This document shows, in pieces, positions 46,481 to 58,978 of a DNA stretch of 64,000 nucleotides. The notes under the pieces are model-generated. The model ran no database searches. It was not told the origin of the DNA and worked only from the letters and a program-made list of their open reading frames with translations. A program made the translations under genes and the position numbers. The stretch is taken from assembly GCA_947683425.1 (NCBI GenBank), contig CANTUQ010000055.1, positions 4,700,001 through 4,764,000 of the forward strand, in the 5' to 3' direction. Every line of letters starts with the position of its first letter. Position 1 is the stretch's first letter. The DNA is from Excoecaria cochinchinensis (taxonomy: Eukaryota > Streptophyta > Magnoliopsida > Malpighiales > Euphorbiaceae).

Positions 46481-47835
46481 AGCCAAGATAATGCTTTTCT
46501 AGATCCTTGGGGACACCAGATAATGTGAGCACCCGAGCAGTACCCTCAACAAATCCCTTAACCACTTGGGATGTGGTCTATTCATTTTTGCATATCACAT
46601 GCATGTCATGTGCATTCAGTCTTTTACACTTATATATATACACACAAAATTCTTGTACATTAATCCTTTGCTCGTGGTTCGTGTATATAGCTTTATGTAT
46701 ATATTTCACACCCATGATTCCATACACACACATAGTCTGTTGTATATGTTATTATGCGCATGACTCAAAAGGAAAGGCTCAAATAGACCTTATAAGCAAG
46801 GATGATCCAAAGGACGAATTCAGCTCAACATTATCGGCCATGGTATCTAACATAAAATCAAGTGCGTAAATACAGAGGTGGAACGCCCACAAGGATAAGC
46901 CTATTCGAACACACCATCCTCAAGGCAATCTGAAATCACACAAATCTATAGAAAATAAGATCCTTTGAGAAGCCGGACTACCCACGCATCCTTTAATTGG
47001 AGGCAATCAAATGCAGAAATGGGCCGAGGTACAATTTCAGCTCTATATTAGCGCTCATCCATGCCGAACAATCGGATCAAGATAAAGTCCTCACGAGAGA
47101 AAAATCTCAAGGACCTGCTCCCAAGAGAGAAAAGAATAAGCCTTTCCATGCACACCATGCCGGGAGCAAACAGGTAAGTTTCTCTGTCATAAGATGTACG
47201 CTCACACACCACACACAAAGCGTATAAAATCTGGATTCATATGTATGTATATTGCACACACATGATTCCACACACATGCACAGTGTTTTGTATACATACA
47301 TGACTCAGATGAAGGGTCCGAATAGACCTCTTGCTTAAAGATGATCCAAGAGAGGAGTTCAGCTTAACATTGTCAGATTCATGTACGCCATGCTGGGGGC
47401 AATCAGGTAAGTTTCGCTACCATAAGATGTACACTCACACATATCACATAATAAGTGTATCAAAGCCAAATTCAAATGTACAAATTCTCAAACAAAATAA
47501 ATGTACAAGGATACAAACTCTCAAACCAAAAACAACACAAAGAAAAAATGACAAAACGACGGAACAAAATAAAAAGAAGAATATATTTTCAAGGCCTTGA
47601 AAATCCAATATACTATAAAAGTTCAAATGCATCCAAAAATGTGAAAACACAAAAGAAACAAAAACAAAAGTAAAAACAAAAACAAGGGTCATTTTAAGAA
47701 ATGCAAAAGACATTTAAACCCATCCGCCTGCAGGCAAACAACAAAACCTCAAATCCAATTTCCTCTCTAGAGGCTCAAATATAATTTTCCTCTGAGGAGG
47801 CTCAAACCTAATTTCCTCTCTAGAGGCTCAAAATC
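46481..47835. other. Tat non-coding sequence
   Basis: No gene. A partly repeated segment GATGATCCAA...GAGTTCAGCTTAACATTGTC (about 46801 and 47340) with CATGC(T/C)GGG-GCAA-CAGGTAAGTTTC (about 47157 and 47391) points to a duplicated unit of about 235-540 bp. TATATGTATATATT-rich stretches lie between. Confidence 0.5.
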
Positions 47836-47976
47836 AAAGTCTCCCAGTGAGCATCAAAGTCTCCCAGTGAGCATCAAAGACTCTCAGTGAGCATCAAAGT
47901 CTCCCAGTGAGCATCAAAGTCTCTCAGTGAGCATCAAAGACTCTCATTGAGCATTTAAGCCTCTCAGTGAGCACAG
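47836..47976. repeat. 20-bp minisatellite (AAAGTCTCCCAGTGAGCATC)n
   Basis: Seven tandem copies of a 20-bp unit with few changes, preceded by three TTTCCTCTCTAGAGGCTCAAA-like units (47758-47833). Confidence 0.93.
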
Positions 47977-48099
47977 ATTTTTAAAGTCTCCCTGCGAGCA
48001 CAGAGCCCTATCGAGAGGTATGCAGGTCTTTTCAATAAGGATGTTGGAGATGATAGAGGAATCGATATCTAGGGAATAACTAACCGTCCTTCAGGGGGC

Positions 48100-48420
48100 A
48101 CACACAATAGAACAGATCGCAAACAGAGGTTGTAGTCAAAGAGTACTGCATCTCACAGACACCGTGCAGGCTCCAGCCGTAGTGCAGACCGAGATGTGGT
48201 AAGCGAGGGATAGCGATAGAACAGATCGCAACAGAGGATGCAGTCAGACAACACTTCACCTCACATTGTGCAGGCTAAGATGAGGCTAGCGGGATAGACT
48301 AGCCGCCGTGCAAACCGAGATGAGGTTAGCGGGGGACAGCGATAGAACAGATCGCAATAGAGGATGCAGTTAGACAACACTTCACCTCACACTATGCAGG
48401 CCGAGATGAGGCTAGCGGAT
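48100..48420. repeat. 109-126 bp tandem repeat (three copies)
   Basis: GATAGAACAGATCGCAA...GAGGATGCAGT...ACACTTCACCTCACA...GAGATGAGG(C/T)TAGCGG begins near 48106, 48215 and 48341. Tandem variable repeats are common between pol and the 3' LTR of Tat elements. Confidence 0.85.
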
Positions 48421-48700
48421 CCCCAGCGAAGTCGCCACTGTGACGTGCATCGAACCCCGGGGCACCCCGAATCGCCTGCCTTCAGGGCGATCGGGATGAG
48501 GTACATGAAAACTTGTAGGGAATTACAAGTGCGTCTATTTTGGGCAACAAGGAGGTTTCTTAGAGTCGCCACCCAATAGAACGTTGGGAAAGGTCGCTTA
48601 GCCTCAGTGAGCCTAAGACAGCGCTGCTATGTCCATCATAGGCAAGTCGGAGGTGTCTTGGAGTTTTCCACCCTAATGATGGAGTGGTCCTCTAGCCTCA
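48416..48700. repeat. Dispersed Tat non-coding block, copy 3
   Basis: See 46096-46480. It includes GAACCCCGGGGCACCCCGAA, ACTTGTAGGGAATTACAAGTG and GAGTCGCCACCCAATAGAAC. Confidence 0.75.
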
Positions 48701-48750
48701 CACTTGGGCAAACCAGAGGTGTCCTGGACAGAAGCAAAAATTGAAGACCT

Positions 48751-48856
48751 CACGGTGACAATGAAATTCATTGTCACCGTGACCCCTCTCCTGTGCGCAA
48801 AGGCAATTTGAAAATCTCAACTCTACATGGTGACAATGAATTTCATTGTCACTGTG
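48751..48856 (+). repeat. Two 31-bp hairpins before a TATA box
   Basis: Hairpin 1 has perfect 15-bp arms around a single base (48751-48765, 48766, 48767-48781). Hairpin 2 (48826-48856) has the same arms with two changes, both of which leave G-U pairs; both are also C-to-T changes at CpG on opposite strands. Seventy-five bp separate their starts. Confidence 0.9.
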
Positions 48857-49471
48857 ACCCCTCTGGAACTATAAAAATGCACTTTTCTGTTTGGTTAGGG
48901 TTCCGAATTTTTTAGTTAGTTTTTTTATTTTCGTTTTGGCGGCTGAGATTTTTCTGAGTTATTCATCTATTCTAAACTTCAGTTTTCAATCTTGTTTTGA
49001 GTTTTAAATTAGAAATTGAGAGTAATTTTCATTAGATGCATAGTTTAATTTCCAGAGATTGTTATTTTTAGTTTTCCAGAATTTTAGTTATTTCTGCATT
49101 GAAGATTTGAAGAAGAAGACTGAAGAACGTGGGATTCAACCGGGATTTTTACCTCAATGAATTTCTGGGTTTATTCTTTCCTTTATTCTTTTGATTTTGT
49201 AATGGATTGTGAGTAGTCTTTTAGTTGTTTAGGGGATCTCTGAATCTCCTACCTATGGTATGAATAATGGATAATTTTTGAGTTTATATATGAATGAATG
49301 GTTTATTTCACTTTTACATATTGTCAATTTATGGGATTTATTTTCTCAGTTCAATTTCTAGTTTTGATGAATGATTTATTACATGTATCTCTTTTAGTTA
49401 TTGAATTTGTTAATTGAATGCCATGAATATTTTATTTTCAGATTTTCTATCGTGTTTACTTATCATTTAGA

Positions 49472-49680
49472 CTGCTCCGGAAGGGAATCTAGATGTGCAT
49501 GTTTTTATGGTTAAAGATTTGAGTGATGAGTGAAATAATTAGGTTTTGGATTGTTTGGCTCCGGAATAGGAAAGCAAACCGAACCTAGGACTTTAGACCC
49601 GTGATTAGGCTAGTTGTATGACTTGCTCCGGAATGGGACGTTATGCAATTAGAATAGCTTGCTCCGGAATGGGACGCTTG
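49472..49680 (+). repeat. Dispersed TGCTCCGGAATGGGAC repeats
   Basis: Four copies of a short phrase at about 49472, 49557, 49623 and 49659, each linked to ordinary AT-rich sequence; a local LTR or leader repeat. Confidence 0.7.
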
Positions 49681-50562
49681 GGTTAAGAGGGTTATCCCGA
49701 TTTCTTTCATATAAAATTCTTAGGTTAATTTTGTTCGTATTTGGGTATGGGGTGGATGAGTGAACCTGAACAACACTTTTCTATATTGAGATTTTTGCTT
49801 GTTATCAATTTTTATCTTTGCTAGTTTTTACTGTCATCTTAATTTGATTTTGCTTTGTTAACTCATTATAGTTGATTAATTTATTTGTTCTAGTAGTCAT
49901 AATTAAATCAATTCAACAGCTGCGAATTCTTTAGCATACATCTAAGTGTCATAACTTGCATACACAGTCTCTTGGGTACGATAACTCGGAGTCTTAAAAA
50001 TACTCCATTATATTACTTGCCGATTTAGTAAACTTGCTGAGGTCGCGTCATTTCACATACTGATTGTCTTAACTGATCGGATGTTCACATTCTCATAATC
50101 ATAACAAAATAGAGAATACACCTGCTGACTCACAATAGTGGATAATGAGCAAACACATGGCGGTACCTTACGGGTACGAATCGAACGCATGACGGTGCCT
50201 TACGGGTACGAATCGAAAAGCAACATCACAATTTCCTTTCAAAAACATTTTACTGAGGGGATCTTAAACAAGATCCAAACACATTGAGGTTCGTGAGGAA
50301 CCAAATGGGGGACCTGATCAGGGTCCAAATGGAACAGAGGGCTACAGCTAAAGAACTCTATTAGGCATGCCTAACTATCCAGTAGACTGACTCTCGCAGG
50401 TCATGCATAAGATAATCATATTCCAAAACATGGCATATAATTTATAATGAATTAATCATAGCATTACTCATATAGAAGCATGATATATATATATATCATG
50501 AAATAGTACAAATTCATGCCGAGGAGTACAAATTTAATTTCAAAAAAACTGGCCGAGCGGAG

Positions 50563-51072
50563 GTTCACTGTCGCGATCGCGATAAGAGTCGCGCTCGCGA
50601 CAGGGGCCAAAAGCCAATTGCAAGAGGAGGGACGAGGACACGAGTTGTGAAGGATTGACACGACTCGTGTCGACGTTCAATCAAGGTCAAAATGCTGATC
50701 GTATGAGAGGAACTAAGAGCACGAGTCGTGCTTGTGCAGCACGACTCGTGCTGATGCTCCAAGCCTGGTCGCGAGTCGTGCTTGTAAAGCATGACTTGTG
50801 ACTTGGCTTCCAACCCGCACGAATCGCCATTCCTACAATGAGTTCTGATCAGATATCCCACATTCCATTCGGCGGTCAAGCATCCAATCGTACGGACAAC
50901 CGAGAGCCGAGAGCCGATCGGAAGAGAAAGCAAATGATGGGGAAGGGGAAGTAGGGGACACGAATCATGCCAACATGGCACGTCTCGTGTTGCCTCTCTA
51001 TACCATATCATGAGTCGTGCTCCTCAGCACGTTTCGTGACCTGGTTCCTAGCAAAAGCATGAATCGTGCTTT
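50563..51072 (-). repeat. Array of GCACGA/TCGTGC and TCGCGA inverted repeats in LTR
   Basis: Hairpins such as GTCGCGATCGCGATAAGAGTCGCG and AGCACGAGTCGTGCT/AGCACGACTCGTGCT, each repeated with spacer sequence. The copy in the 5' LTR (57985-58470) has the same layout with many C/T and G/A changes. Confidence 0.8.
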
Positions 51073-51569
51073 CCATTTCCCGATCGAGAACTTCCCATCT
51101 CGCAATCGACAGCTGAGTGTTGTGTACTCTAGGTATGTCCGATCGGAAGATTTTAATTTGATCAGGACCTGGATACACCGATTCTGTGATCTAAATCTGC
51201 AGAACTCCTTGCACTTCAAAATTTGCCCAAAACCTCAAAAACCAATTTCCAACAACAACTTACCTGAGATCGGCATAACCCAACACAAACAACAGCACAA
51301 ATGCATATTTTACGCATTCAATATAATCAATTCAAGAACCAACCAAAACTCAGGATTTGACAGTAGCAACCTAGAAAAATCATATCAGATCTATTTAACT
51401 CAAATCTGCTCTTATAGTTCAATATTCATGCATTATAACTTAAATTAACCAACACTCATCACATTGATTAAAACATGCATCACCACAAACGTCAAATTTC
51501 CAGTAAACATTCAACCATAACAAAAACACAGAAAATGCAGAAATTCCCAAACCTGCAAATCCTAAGCCA

Positions 51570-51630
51570 CTAATTGTACGTTCCACTCCCACTTGCCTTC
51601 TCTTTCCCCTTGGGATCACGAGTAGGCGCT
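51570..51630 (-). CDS. LTR mini-exon encoding KGKEK-type peptide (putative)
   Basis: The minus strand reads APTRDPKGKEKASGSGTYN and stops at 51570-51572; CAGGTTTGGGA follows near 51555. Confidence 0.4.
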
Positions 51631-52161
51631 TCTAAACCGGAAACCCAAGAATCACACAAATTCAAAAAGCCCTAAGTTAGAACACACTCTAACAGACCAA
51701 GAGAAAGAAGAAGAAGAAGAAGAAGAAGAAGAAAAAGAAGACTCAACTAGTTACCCAAATGAAACTTTAGAGGTGATCAATTTCCACCACAACCACTTGG
51801 ATTCACACAAGGGCACACTTTCTTGAAGAGAAAGGAGGAAGAAGGGATAAAGAGGAGGAGGAGAACGGCAATGAGGCAGTAAAAATGGCTACCCTTTCTT
51901 CTCTCTCCTTGTATTTATGCCCACTCCCTAAAACCCTAGCCAGATGCCATCCTATGATTAGTGGAACTTGACCACTCACACCTAACACCCAGGCATGACA
52001 CTATACTCAAAACCAACCCTCACCAATGCATACACACTACTAACATGCATGCACCCACACTCTATCAAAGCCCACAATTCATGCATACAATCCAGAAATG
52101 CCATAACACATGCCAACACATACACATGGCTCAGACTACTAGGGGGAAATGGGGTGTGACA

Positions 52162-52199
52162 ACTCTCCCCTACTAACAAGAATTTCGTCCTCGAAATTC
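52162..52199 (-). promoter_or_regulatory. Polypurine tract and pre-PPT palindrome (minus element)
   Basis: ACTCTCCCCT (complement AGGGGAGAGT) directly adjoins the 3' LTR. GAATTTCGTCCTCGAAATTC contains the conserved AATTTCGAGGACGAAATT-type inverted repeat. Confidence 0.85.
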
Positions 52200-55100
52200 T
52201 CACCTGAACTGATCAACTGTGGGTACTAAATTCTCATCGTCGCCTCTAGTTCCCAAGTAGCTTCCTCAACCCCATGGTGCTGCCAAAGAACCTTAACCAG
52301 AGGAACTTGCTTATTCCTTAACTATCTCACTTCCCGAGCGATGATGGCTTTCGGTTGCTCATCATAAGAATAATTCGACTGAATGCAAACGTCCTGAATT
52401 GGTAACACTTGCGAAGGATCCGATCGGTACCGATGAAGCATGGAAACATGGAAGACGTCATGCATCTTAGCCAATTCCATCGGTAAAGCCAACCTATAGG
52501 CTACCGGACCAACTCTCTCCAAAACGTTATAAGGCCTGATGAACCGAGGACTAAGTTTACCCTTCTTGCCAAATCGCAACACTTTTCTCCAAGGTGAAAC
52601 CTTAAGGAAAACTTTATCCCCAATCTCAAACCGAATATCCTTTCTCTTCAGATTGGCATAAGACCTCTGTCTATCCTTAGCAACCTTCAGATTCCACTGC
52701 ACAATTCTGATCTTCTCCTCGGTATCCCTAATCATTTTTGGCCCCACAAATGAATGCTCGGTGAACTCTGTCCAATAGACTGGAGTCCTTCACGGTCGAC
52801 CATACAAAGCTTCAAACGGTGACATTCCAATTCTCGACTGATAGCTTTTGTTGTAGGCAAACTCCATAAGTTGCACATACCTATCCCAACTGCAAGAAAA
52901 TTCCAAAGCACAAGCCCAAAGCATATCCTCAAAAATCTGGATAACTCGCTCAGATTGATCATCTTTCTAAGGATGAAATGCCGTGCTAAAATTCAAATTA
53001 GTACCCAAGGCTCACTGAAGCTCCTTCCAAAACTTAGATGTGAACCTTGGATCCCGATCAGACACTTTAGACAACGGCACTCAATGCAATCTAACCACCT
53101 CATCCACATAAATACTGGCCAACCTATCCAGCGAATAATCCACTCTAACTGGCAGAAAATGAGCTGACTTGGTAAGCCGATCCATGATCACCCAAACTGA
53201 ATCATACTTCCTCTGAGTCACTGGCAAACCCGATACGAAATCCATGGCGATGTCATCCCATTTCCACTGAGGAATGGATAAAGAAGTGAGAAATCCCGAA
53301 GGGACTTGATGCTCAGCCTTTACCTGCTGATAAGTCAAACACTTCGCCACGAATTCAACAATGTCTCTCTTCATTTCGAGCCACCAGTAGAACTGTTTCA
53401 TGTCCCAATACATCTTCTCACTGTCAGGATGCATAGTAAAGACCGTAGTGTGTGCCTCACTCAAAAGTTTTTTGCATAACTCAACAATCTCGGGTACACA
53501 CAAACAATTCCTATACATAAGCACCCCATTATAAACTAAGAACTCCGACTGCTTACCTGATCGGACGTCCTACAACACTCGCTGCAATCTCATATTATCC
53601 TTCTGAGCGTCCACAATCGACTGTCTCAAGGTCGGCTGCACTCTCAATTGGGCGACCAAAGCCCCATCCAAATCAAATCTCCATCCGAACCATCGTAAAA
53701 ACAAAGCTGAAATTTACTTTCGACTCAAAGCATCCACAACCACATTAGCCTTACCCGGATGGTAGTCCACAATATAGTTGTAATCCTTGAATAAATCCAA
53801 CCATCGGTACTGTCTCAAATTCAATTCCTTCAATGTGAGGAGGTACTTCAAACTCTTATGATATGTGAAAATCCTACATTTCTCCCCATATAGATAATGC
53901 TGCCAAATCTTTAACGCAAAGATCACAGCCGCCAACTATAAATCACGCATCAGATAGTTCTTCTCATGAGGCTTCAACTGATGAGATGCATAGGCCACAA
54001 CTTTCCCCGATTGCATCAACACACAATCAAGCCTGACACCTGATGCATCACTGTACATTACAAACTCCTTACCAGATCGGAGCTGAGTAAGTACAGGAGC
54101 TTCAACCAACAACCTCTTCAGCTTCTCAAAACAAGCCTGACACTTATTCGATCACTCGAATCTAACTCCTTTCCTCAACAATCTTGTCATAGGAGTAGCA
54201 ATGACTGAAAAACTCTTCACAAACCGGCGATAATACCCAGCCAAACAAAGAAAACTTCTCACCTCTACCTCTATGACATTCCTAGGCGTTTTCCAATTTA
54301 CAATCGCCTCAATCTTGGCCGGATCCACTTGAATACCCTTAGCTGATACAATATGGCCCAAAAATGACACCTCCCGAAGCTAGAAATCACACTTGCTAAG
54401 CTTCACAAACAAACGGTGCTCTCTCAAAACTTGTAACACTAACCGAAGATGCTCTTCATGCTCACTCTCATCCCTCGAGTAAGCCAAAATATTATCAATA
54501 AACACTACCACAAATTGGTCGAGATAGGGCCTAAACACTCAGTTCCTCAAATCCATAAAAGCCGCAGGTGCATTGGTCAAACCGAACGGCATCACTAAGA
54601 ACTCATAATGGCCATATCGCATTCGAAAGGCAGTCTTAACCACATCTGCATCCTTAACCAGAAGCTTATAGTAGCCCAATCAAAGATCAATCTTCGAAAA
54701 GACACCCGCACCTATGAGCTGATCAAACAAATTCTCGACTCTAGGCAAGGGATACTTGTTCTTCACTGTGACCTTATTAATTTGCCTATAGTCGATACAC
54801 ATTCTCAAGGTACATCCTTCTTCTTAACAAATAACACTGGAGCTCCCCATGGAGATATGCCAAGTCGAATAAACCCCTTATCCAATAACTCTTGTAGCTG
54901 AGTTTTGAGCTCTCTCAACTCTACAAGAGCCATTCGATAAGGTGCTTTCGAAATGGGAGTAGTATCCGGCACTATCTCTATGGACAACTCAACTTCTTTC
55001 TCAGGAGGCAAACCAGTTAACTCGCTTAGAAACACATCACCAAACTCCCTAACAACTGGGATATTCTCAATCTAAACCCGGTCATGCTTAGAATCCAATA

Positions 55101-55560
55101 CCAGTGCTAGGAATGATTGATAACCTTTCCTCATAAATCTCTTGGCTTGCATAGCAGAAATCACGTTACTCAAGGTACCTGAACCCAAACCTTTAACAAT
55201 CACTGGAGACTGATCCCTATCTCATAATATAACCACTTTCCTATGACAATCAACCACTGCTCGATGCTTACTAAGCCAATCCATACCCAAGATCAAATCA
55301 AACTCCTGAAAAGGCAACTCGATCAAATCAGCAGAAAACTCAACTCCTTGAACTAGAAGAGGACAATTCCTATACACTTTACTCACATTGACACTATGCC
55401 CTAAAGGACTGGTCACACAAACCTCATAATCTAACTGATCCACAACATGCAACTTATCAAATAACTTACTCGTGAACAAATATCAATGTGTGGAACGAGG
55501 GTCAATTAGAGCATATAACTCAGTGTCAAAGAGGAGGAACTTACCTACTACCACATCTGG
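52200..55560 (-). pseudogene. Tekay-type chromovirus pol (protease, RT, RNase H, integrase), dead
   Basis: Minus-strand pol, heavily interrupted. The protease start reads ALIDPRSTH where relatives have DPGST, so the active-site Gly is Arg, and a stop follows. The protease tail is LILGMDWLSKHRAVVDC (about 55280-55230). RT spans about 55035-54150; its FIDD box is FIDN at 54491-54502, losing the second catalytic Asp. RNase H is about 54110-53710 (YHPGKANVVVDALSRK). Integrase runs from about 53524, with CLTYQQ in place of CLTCQQ (zinc ligand lost), MDFVSGLP kept, and frames broken near 53070, 52990 and 52740. The last piece (52747-52322) holds KVFLKVSPWRKVLRFGKKGK and the GPY-like RFIRPY. Many stops fit C-to-T decay. 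Confidence 0.93.
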
Positions 55561-56770
55561 GGCGTCCTGCTCATAAGGAGCTCTCATAGCATATGCCCTA
55601 GCTGGAACTGCCATGGGACAATCAATTGACTCAGATGAAGCTCCCCCACTAGGCTGACCACCTCGACCTCTATCTCTGCTCCTAGTACGACCAAAATGCA
55701 GTGCATTCGACCCAACTCTACTGGCCTCGCGTTGATCACCAGAAACCTCACTAAACATCGGACAATTAGCCAAATGATGATCTGTGCTCCCACATTTGAA
55801 ACAGCCACCTATACTCACCCCGATGGTGCTTGCTGCAATGAGAACACTCGAGCAATACCTCAGTCCTATTACCCGATCCACCTCTAGTAGAACCCAAACT
55901 CATAGCTGAACCCTGTCTCCTACCTCTAGAAGCCAGACCTGAAGATGAATCATCCTGTGGGTTCCTAGATCTCTTACCTGAGGACAATGACGATGACGAT
56001 CCTCCATGAGAGGGATGCCTTCTCTGTGCCCTCTCTCTCAACACTGACTCTGATCTCTCAGCCCGCACTGCTGCCTGAACAATCTGATAATACCCAATAC
56101 CCAAAGTACTCATCAGTGAAATAAGCATGGCTCTCAGCGACTCATTCAACCTAGCCTCAAAGTGTCGACACCTAAACTCCTCTGTTAATACACCCTCTGG
56201 ATCATACTTCGCAAGCCGGTTGAACTCTTTCTCAAACTCTGATACTGACATAGCCCTTTGCTTCAAACTAAGAAACTGAGCCCACTTTGCATCCTTTTAA
56301 GCCTGAGTTACATACTTACTAGTGAACTCCCTCTCAAAGAACTCCCAAGTAATATGGTCAGGAATCTAAGGCTGCCTATGGACCAATTTCTACCAATCAT
56401 ATGCGGAACCCTGAAGCAATGCAACCACACACTTTACCTACTTCTCAGGTGGACACCAAATCTCATCTAAAACTCGCTCTACCTTCTCTAACCACTTCTC
56501 AGCAAACTCTAACTCATCCAACCCAGTCCCATAAAAGTCCTTTGCCCCTTCTTTCCTCATACTCTCAATAGGGGCTCTTGGGGCAGTCATCGTCTCTAAG
56601 ACTCTAGCCATATCCTGCGAAATCTTCAGCATGGCCTCAAAGGGCATGGCTACAGCCTCAGGCTGTACCTTAGTTGGTTGAGCTGACAAAGACACAGAAG
56701 GATCTCCTTTTTGAGGATTCACACTCCTTGCGGACCCATAAAGCAACCCACACATCGAATTATAAGACAT
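55483..56770 (-). pseudogene. Chromovirus gag (broken)
   Basis: It begins at an ATG at 56768-56770 (MSYNSMCGLLYGSARS). The first 110 residues include FYGTGLDELEFAEKWLEKVERV, the capsid start. A second frame (56266-55766) holds MSVSEFEKEFNRLAKY, LTEEFRCRHFEARLNESLR and an R/S/G-rich linker. A third frame carries the zinc knuckle CFKCGSTDHHLANCP (CX2CX4HX4C, about 55800-55755). Stops and frameshifts separate the three. Gag would form the virus-like particle; this copy cannot. The start lies about 108 bp after the 5' LTR, with the degenerate PBS between. Confidence 0.88.
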
Positions 56771-56860
56771 CTAAAATAAACAAAAAGACAACCGCATTAG
56801 TCAACATAGTCCTAAACATATATCTATGCACAACAATACACAGAAAATGCCTAAACCTAG

Positions 56861-56872
56861 GTTTTGAAACCA
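56861..56872 (-). promoter_or_regulatory. Degenerate primer-binding site
   Basis: TGGTTTCAAAAC on the minus strand, 5 nt after the LTR end, the same spacing as the PBS at 14304-14316. It departs from the initiator-Met PBS at about four positions. Confidence 0.6.
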
Positions 56873-57277
56873 AAAACTGTAACCCCCCCCCCACCCATAC
56901 GTAGATAAAGCCATCCCCAAGGGAGTGAGAAGCTGTATGAGTTAGGGTGTCACCAAGTAAATCAGACAATAGACATATATCATACATACAAAAATACAGT
57001 GGAATTAAAACTTTTAAACAATATGATCAATCATTCACAAATGAAATAATAATATTCATTACAAAACTGTTCTGATATATCCCAATAATTACACCTTTCA
57101 AAAAATAATTACATAGCGGAAGCTGAACGAAAGAATAAATACTAGAGAGTTCACTATTATAAAAATAATCATTAAACAAAATGTTATGTCCTAAAATCAA
57201 CCTCTGTGTTGGCTTGACTGCGATGACTCTCCCAAAATCTAATCACCTTCCGCACCTGCCCGGATAAAACATCTGTG

Positions 57278-57295
57278 CTAAGTGATAACGCTTGG
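57278..57295 (-). promoter_or_regulatory. LTR hairpin (eroded)
   Basis: Minus strand: CCAAGCG-TTAT-CACTTAG. Two mismatches have arisen; the second stem is degenerate. Confidence 0.5.
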
Positions 57296-57984
57296 CAGGG
57301 AAAACACAACAATAATATGGATGGCTACTCATAGTAGTCATCAAAGAAAAAACACATACATATGGCATAAGCTGATAATCATATAATATAACCATAACCG
57401 GATCACATGTAAAGCATTTATAAGTCCAAATGCACATTCATATACATATTATTTCACATACTGATAGTCATAACCGATCGGATGTTCACATTCTCATAAT
57501 CATAATAAAACAGACAATACACCTGTTGACTCACAATAGTGGATAACGAGCAAACACATGGCGGTACCTTACGGGTACGAATCGAATGCATGGCAGTACC
57601 TTATGGGTACGAATCGAAAAGCAAAATCACAATTTCCTTTTAAAATCATTTTACTGAGGTGATCTTAAATAAGATCTAAACACATTGAGGTTCATGAGGA
57701 ACCAAATGGGGGACCTGATCAGGGTCCAAACGAAATAGAGGGCTGCAGTTAAAAAACTCTATTAGTCATGCTTAACTATCCACTAGACCGAGTCTCGCAG
57801 GTCGTGCATAAGATAATCATATTCCAAAATATGGCATATAACTTATCATGAATTAATCATAGCATTACTCATATAGAAGCATGATATATATGTATCGCAC
57901 AATAGTACAAATTTATACCGAGGAGATAAGAAATTCATTTTAGACAAAACAGGGCAATTTCGAAAAAACTGGCCGAGCGGAGGT

Positions 57985-58470
57985 TCATTGTCACGATTGC
58001 GATAAGAGTTGCACTCGCGATAGTGGCCAAAGGCCAATCGAAAAAGGAGAGGTAAGGACACGAGTTCTGAAGGATTGACAGGACTCGTGTCGATGTTCTG
58101 TCAAGGTCAAAATGCTGATCGCGCGAGAGGAACCAGGAGCACAAGTCGTGCTTGTACAGCACGACTTGTGCTAATGCTCCAAGCCTGGTCGCCAGTCGTG
58201 CTTGTAATGACTTGGCTTCCAGCCCTCATGAATTGCCATTCTGACGATGAGTTCCGATCGAATCTCCCAGCTTTCGTTCGGCGGTCAACCACCCAATTGA
58301 ATGGATGACCGAGAGCCGAGAGCCGATCGGAAGAGAGACCAAATGATCGGGAAGGGGGAGTAGGGGACACGACTCATGCCAACATAACACATCTCATGTT
58401 GCCTCTCTATACCATGTCATGAGTCGTGCTCCTCAGAACGTTTCGTGACCTGGCTCCCAGCAAAAGCACG
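57985..58470 (-). repeat. Inverted-repeat array in the 5' LTR
   Basis: Same layout as 50563-51072, for example AGCACAAGTCGTGCT and AGCACGACTTGTGCT. Many CpG sites read TpG or CpA compared with the other LTR. Confidence 0.8.
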
Positions 58471-58978
58471 AATCGTGCTTTCCATTTCTCGATCGAGAAC
58501 TTCCCATCTTGCAATCGACAGCCGAGTGTTGTGTACTCTAGGCATGTCCGATCGGAAGATGTTAATTTGATCGGGACCTGGATACACCGATTCTGCGATC
58601 TAAATCTGCAGAACTCCATGCACTTCAAAACTTGTATAAAACCTCAAAAACCAATTTCCAACAACAACTTACCTGAGATCGGCATAACCCAGCACAAACA
58701 ACATCACAAACGTGTATTTTACGCATTAAATATAATCAAGTCAAGAACCAACCAAAACTCTGGATTTGACAGTAGCAACCCAGAAAAATCACAACAAATC
58801 TATTTGACTCAAATCTGCTCTCATAGTTCAATGTTCATGCATTATAACTTAAATTAAGCAACACTCATCACGTTGATTCCAACATGCATCACCACAATCA
58901 TCAGATTTCCAGGAAACATTCAACCACTACAAAAACACAGAAAATGTAAAAATTCCCAAACCTGCAAATCCTAAGCCT

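Larger units (their letters stand above)
48701..50048 (+). mobile_element. LTR-like promoter debris, unclassified retrotransposon
   Basis: Two long hairpins (48751-48781 and 48826-48856) stand just before a TATA box (CTATAAAAATGC at 48869-48880). AT-rich leader-like sequence follows, then four TGCTCCGGAATGGGAC-type repeats (49472-49680). The tail GTACGATAACTCGGAGTC...TACTCC...TTACTTGCCGATT (about 49976-50030) has the style of a Tat/Athila LTR end. No coding sequence. The junction with the truncated chromovirus LTR is near 50048. Confidence 0.45.
50049..52161 (-). mobile_element. 3' LTR (truncated) of the minus-strand Tekay-type element
   Basis: The right end ...GGGGTGTGACA adjoins a PPT complement. 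It matches 57455-59582 over its length. The left end stops near 50049, so about 575 bp of the LTR end, including the double hairpin, are missing. In one 108-bp stretch (50120-50228 versus 57530-57638) seven differences are seen, all transitions. Modules: TAGGCATGCCTA 50362-50373, inverted-repeat array 50563-51072, mini-exon 51570-51630; the splice donor reads GTAACT rather than GTAAGT. Confidence 0.9.

Noticed and set aside
47836..47976. Regular 20-bp direct repeats considered as a CRISPR-like array
   Set aside because: The units are contiguous without unique spacers and sit in a plant retrotransposon; this is a minisatellite.
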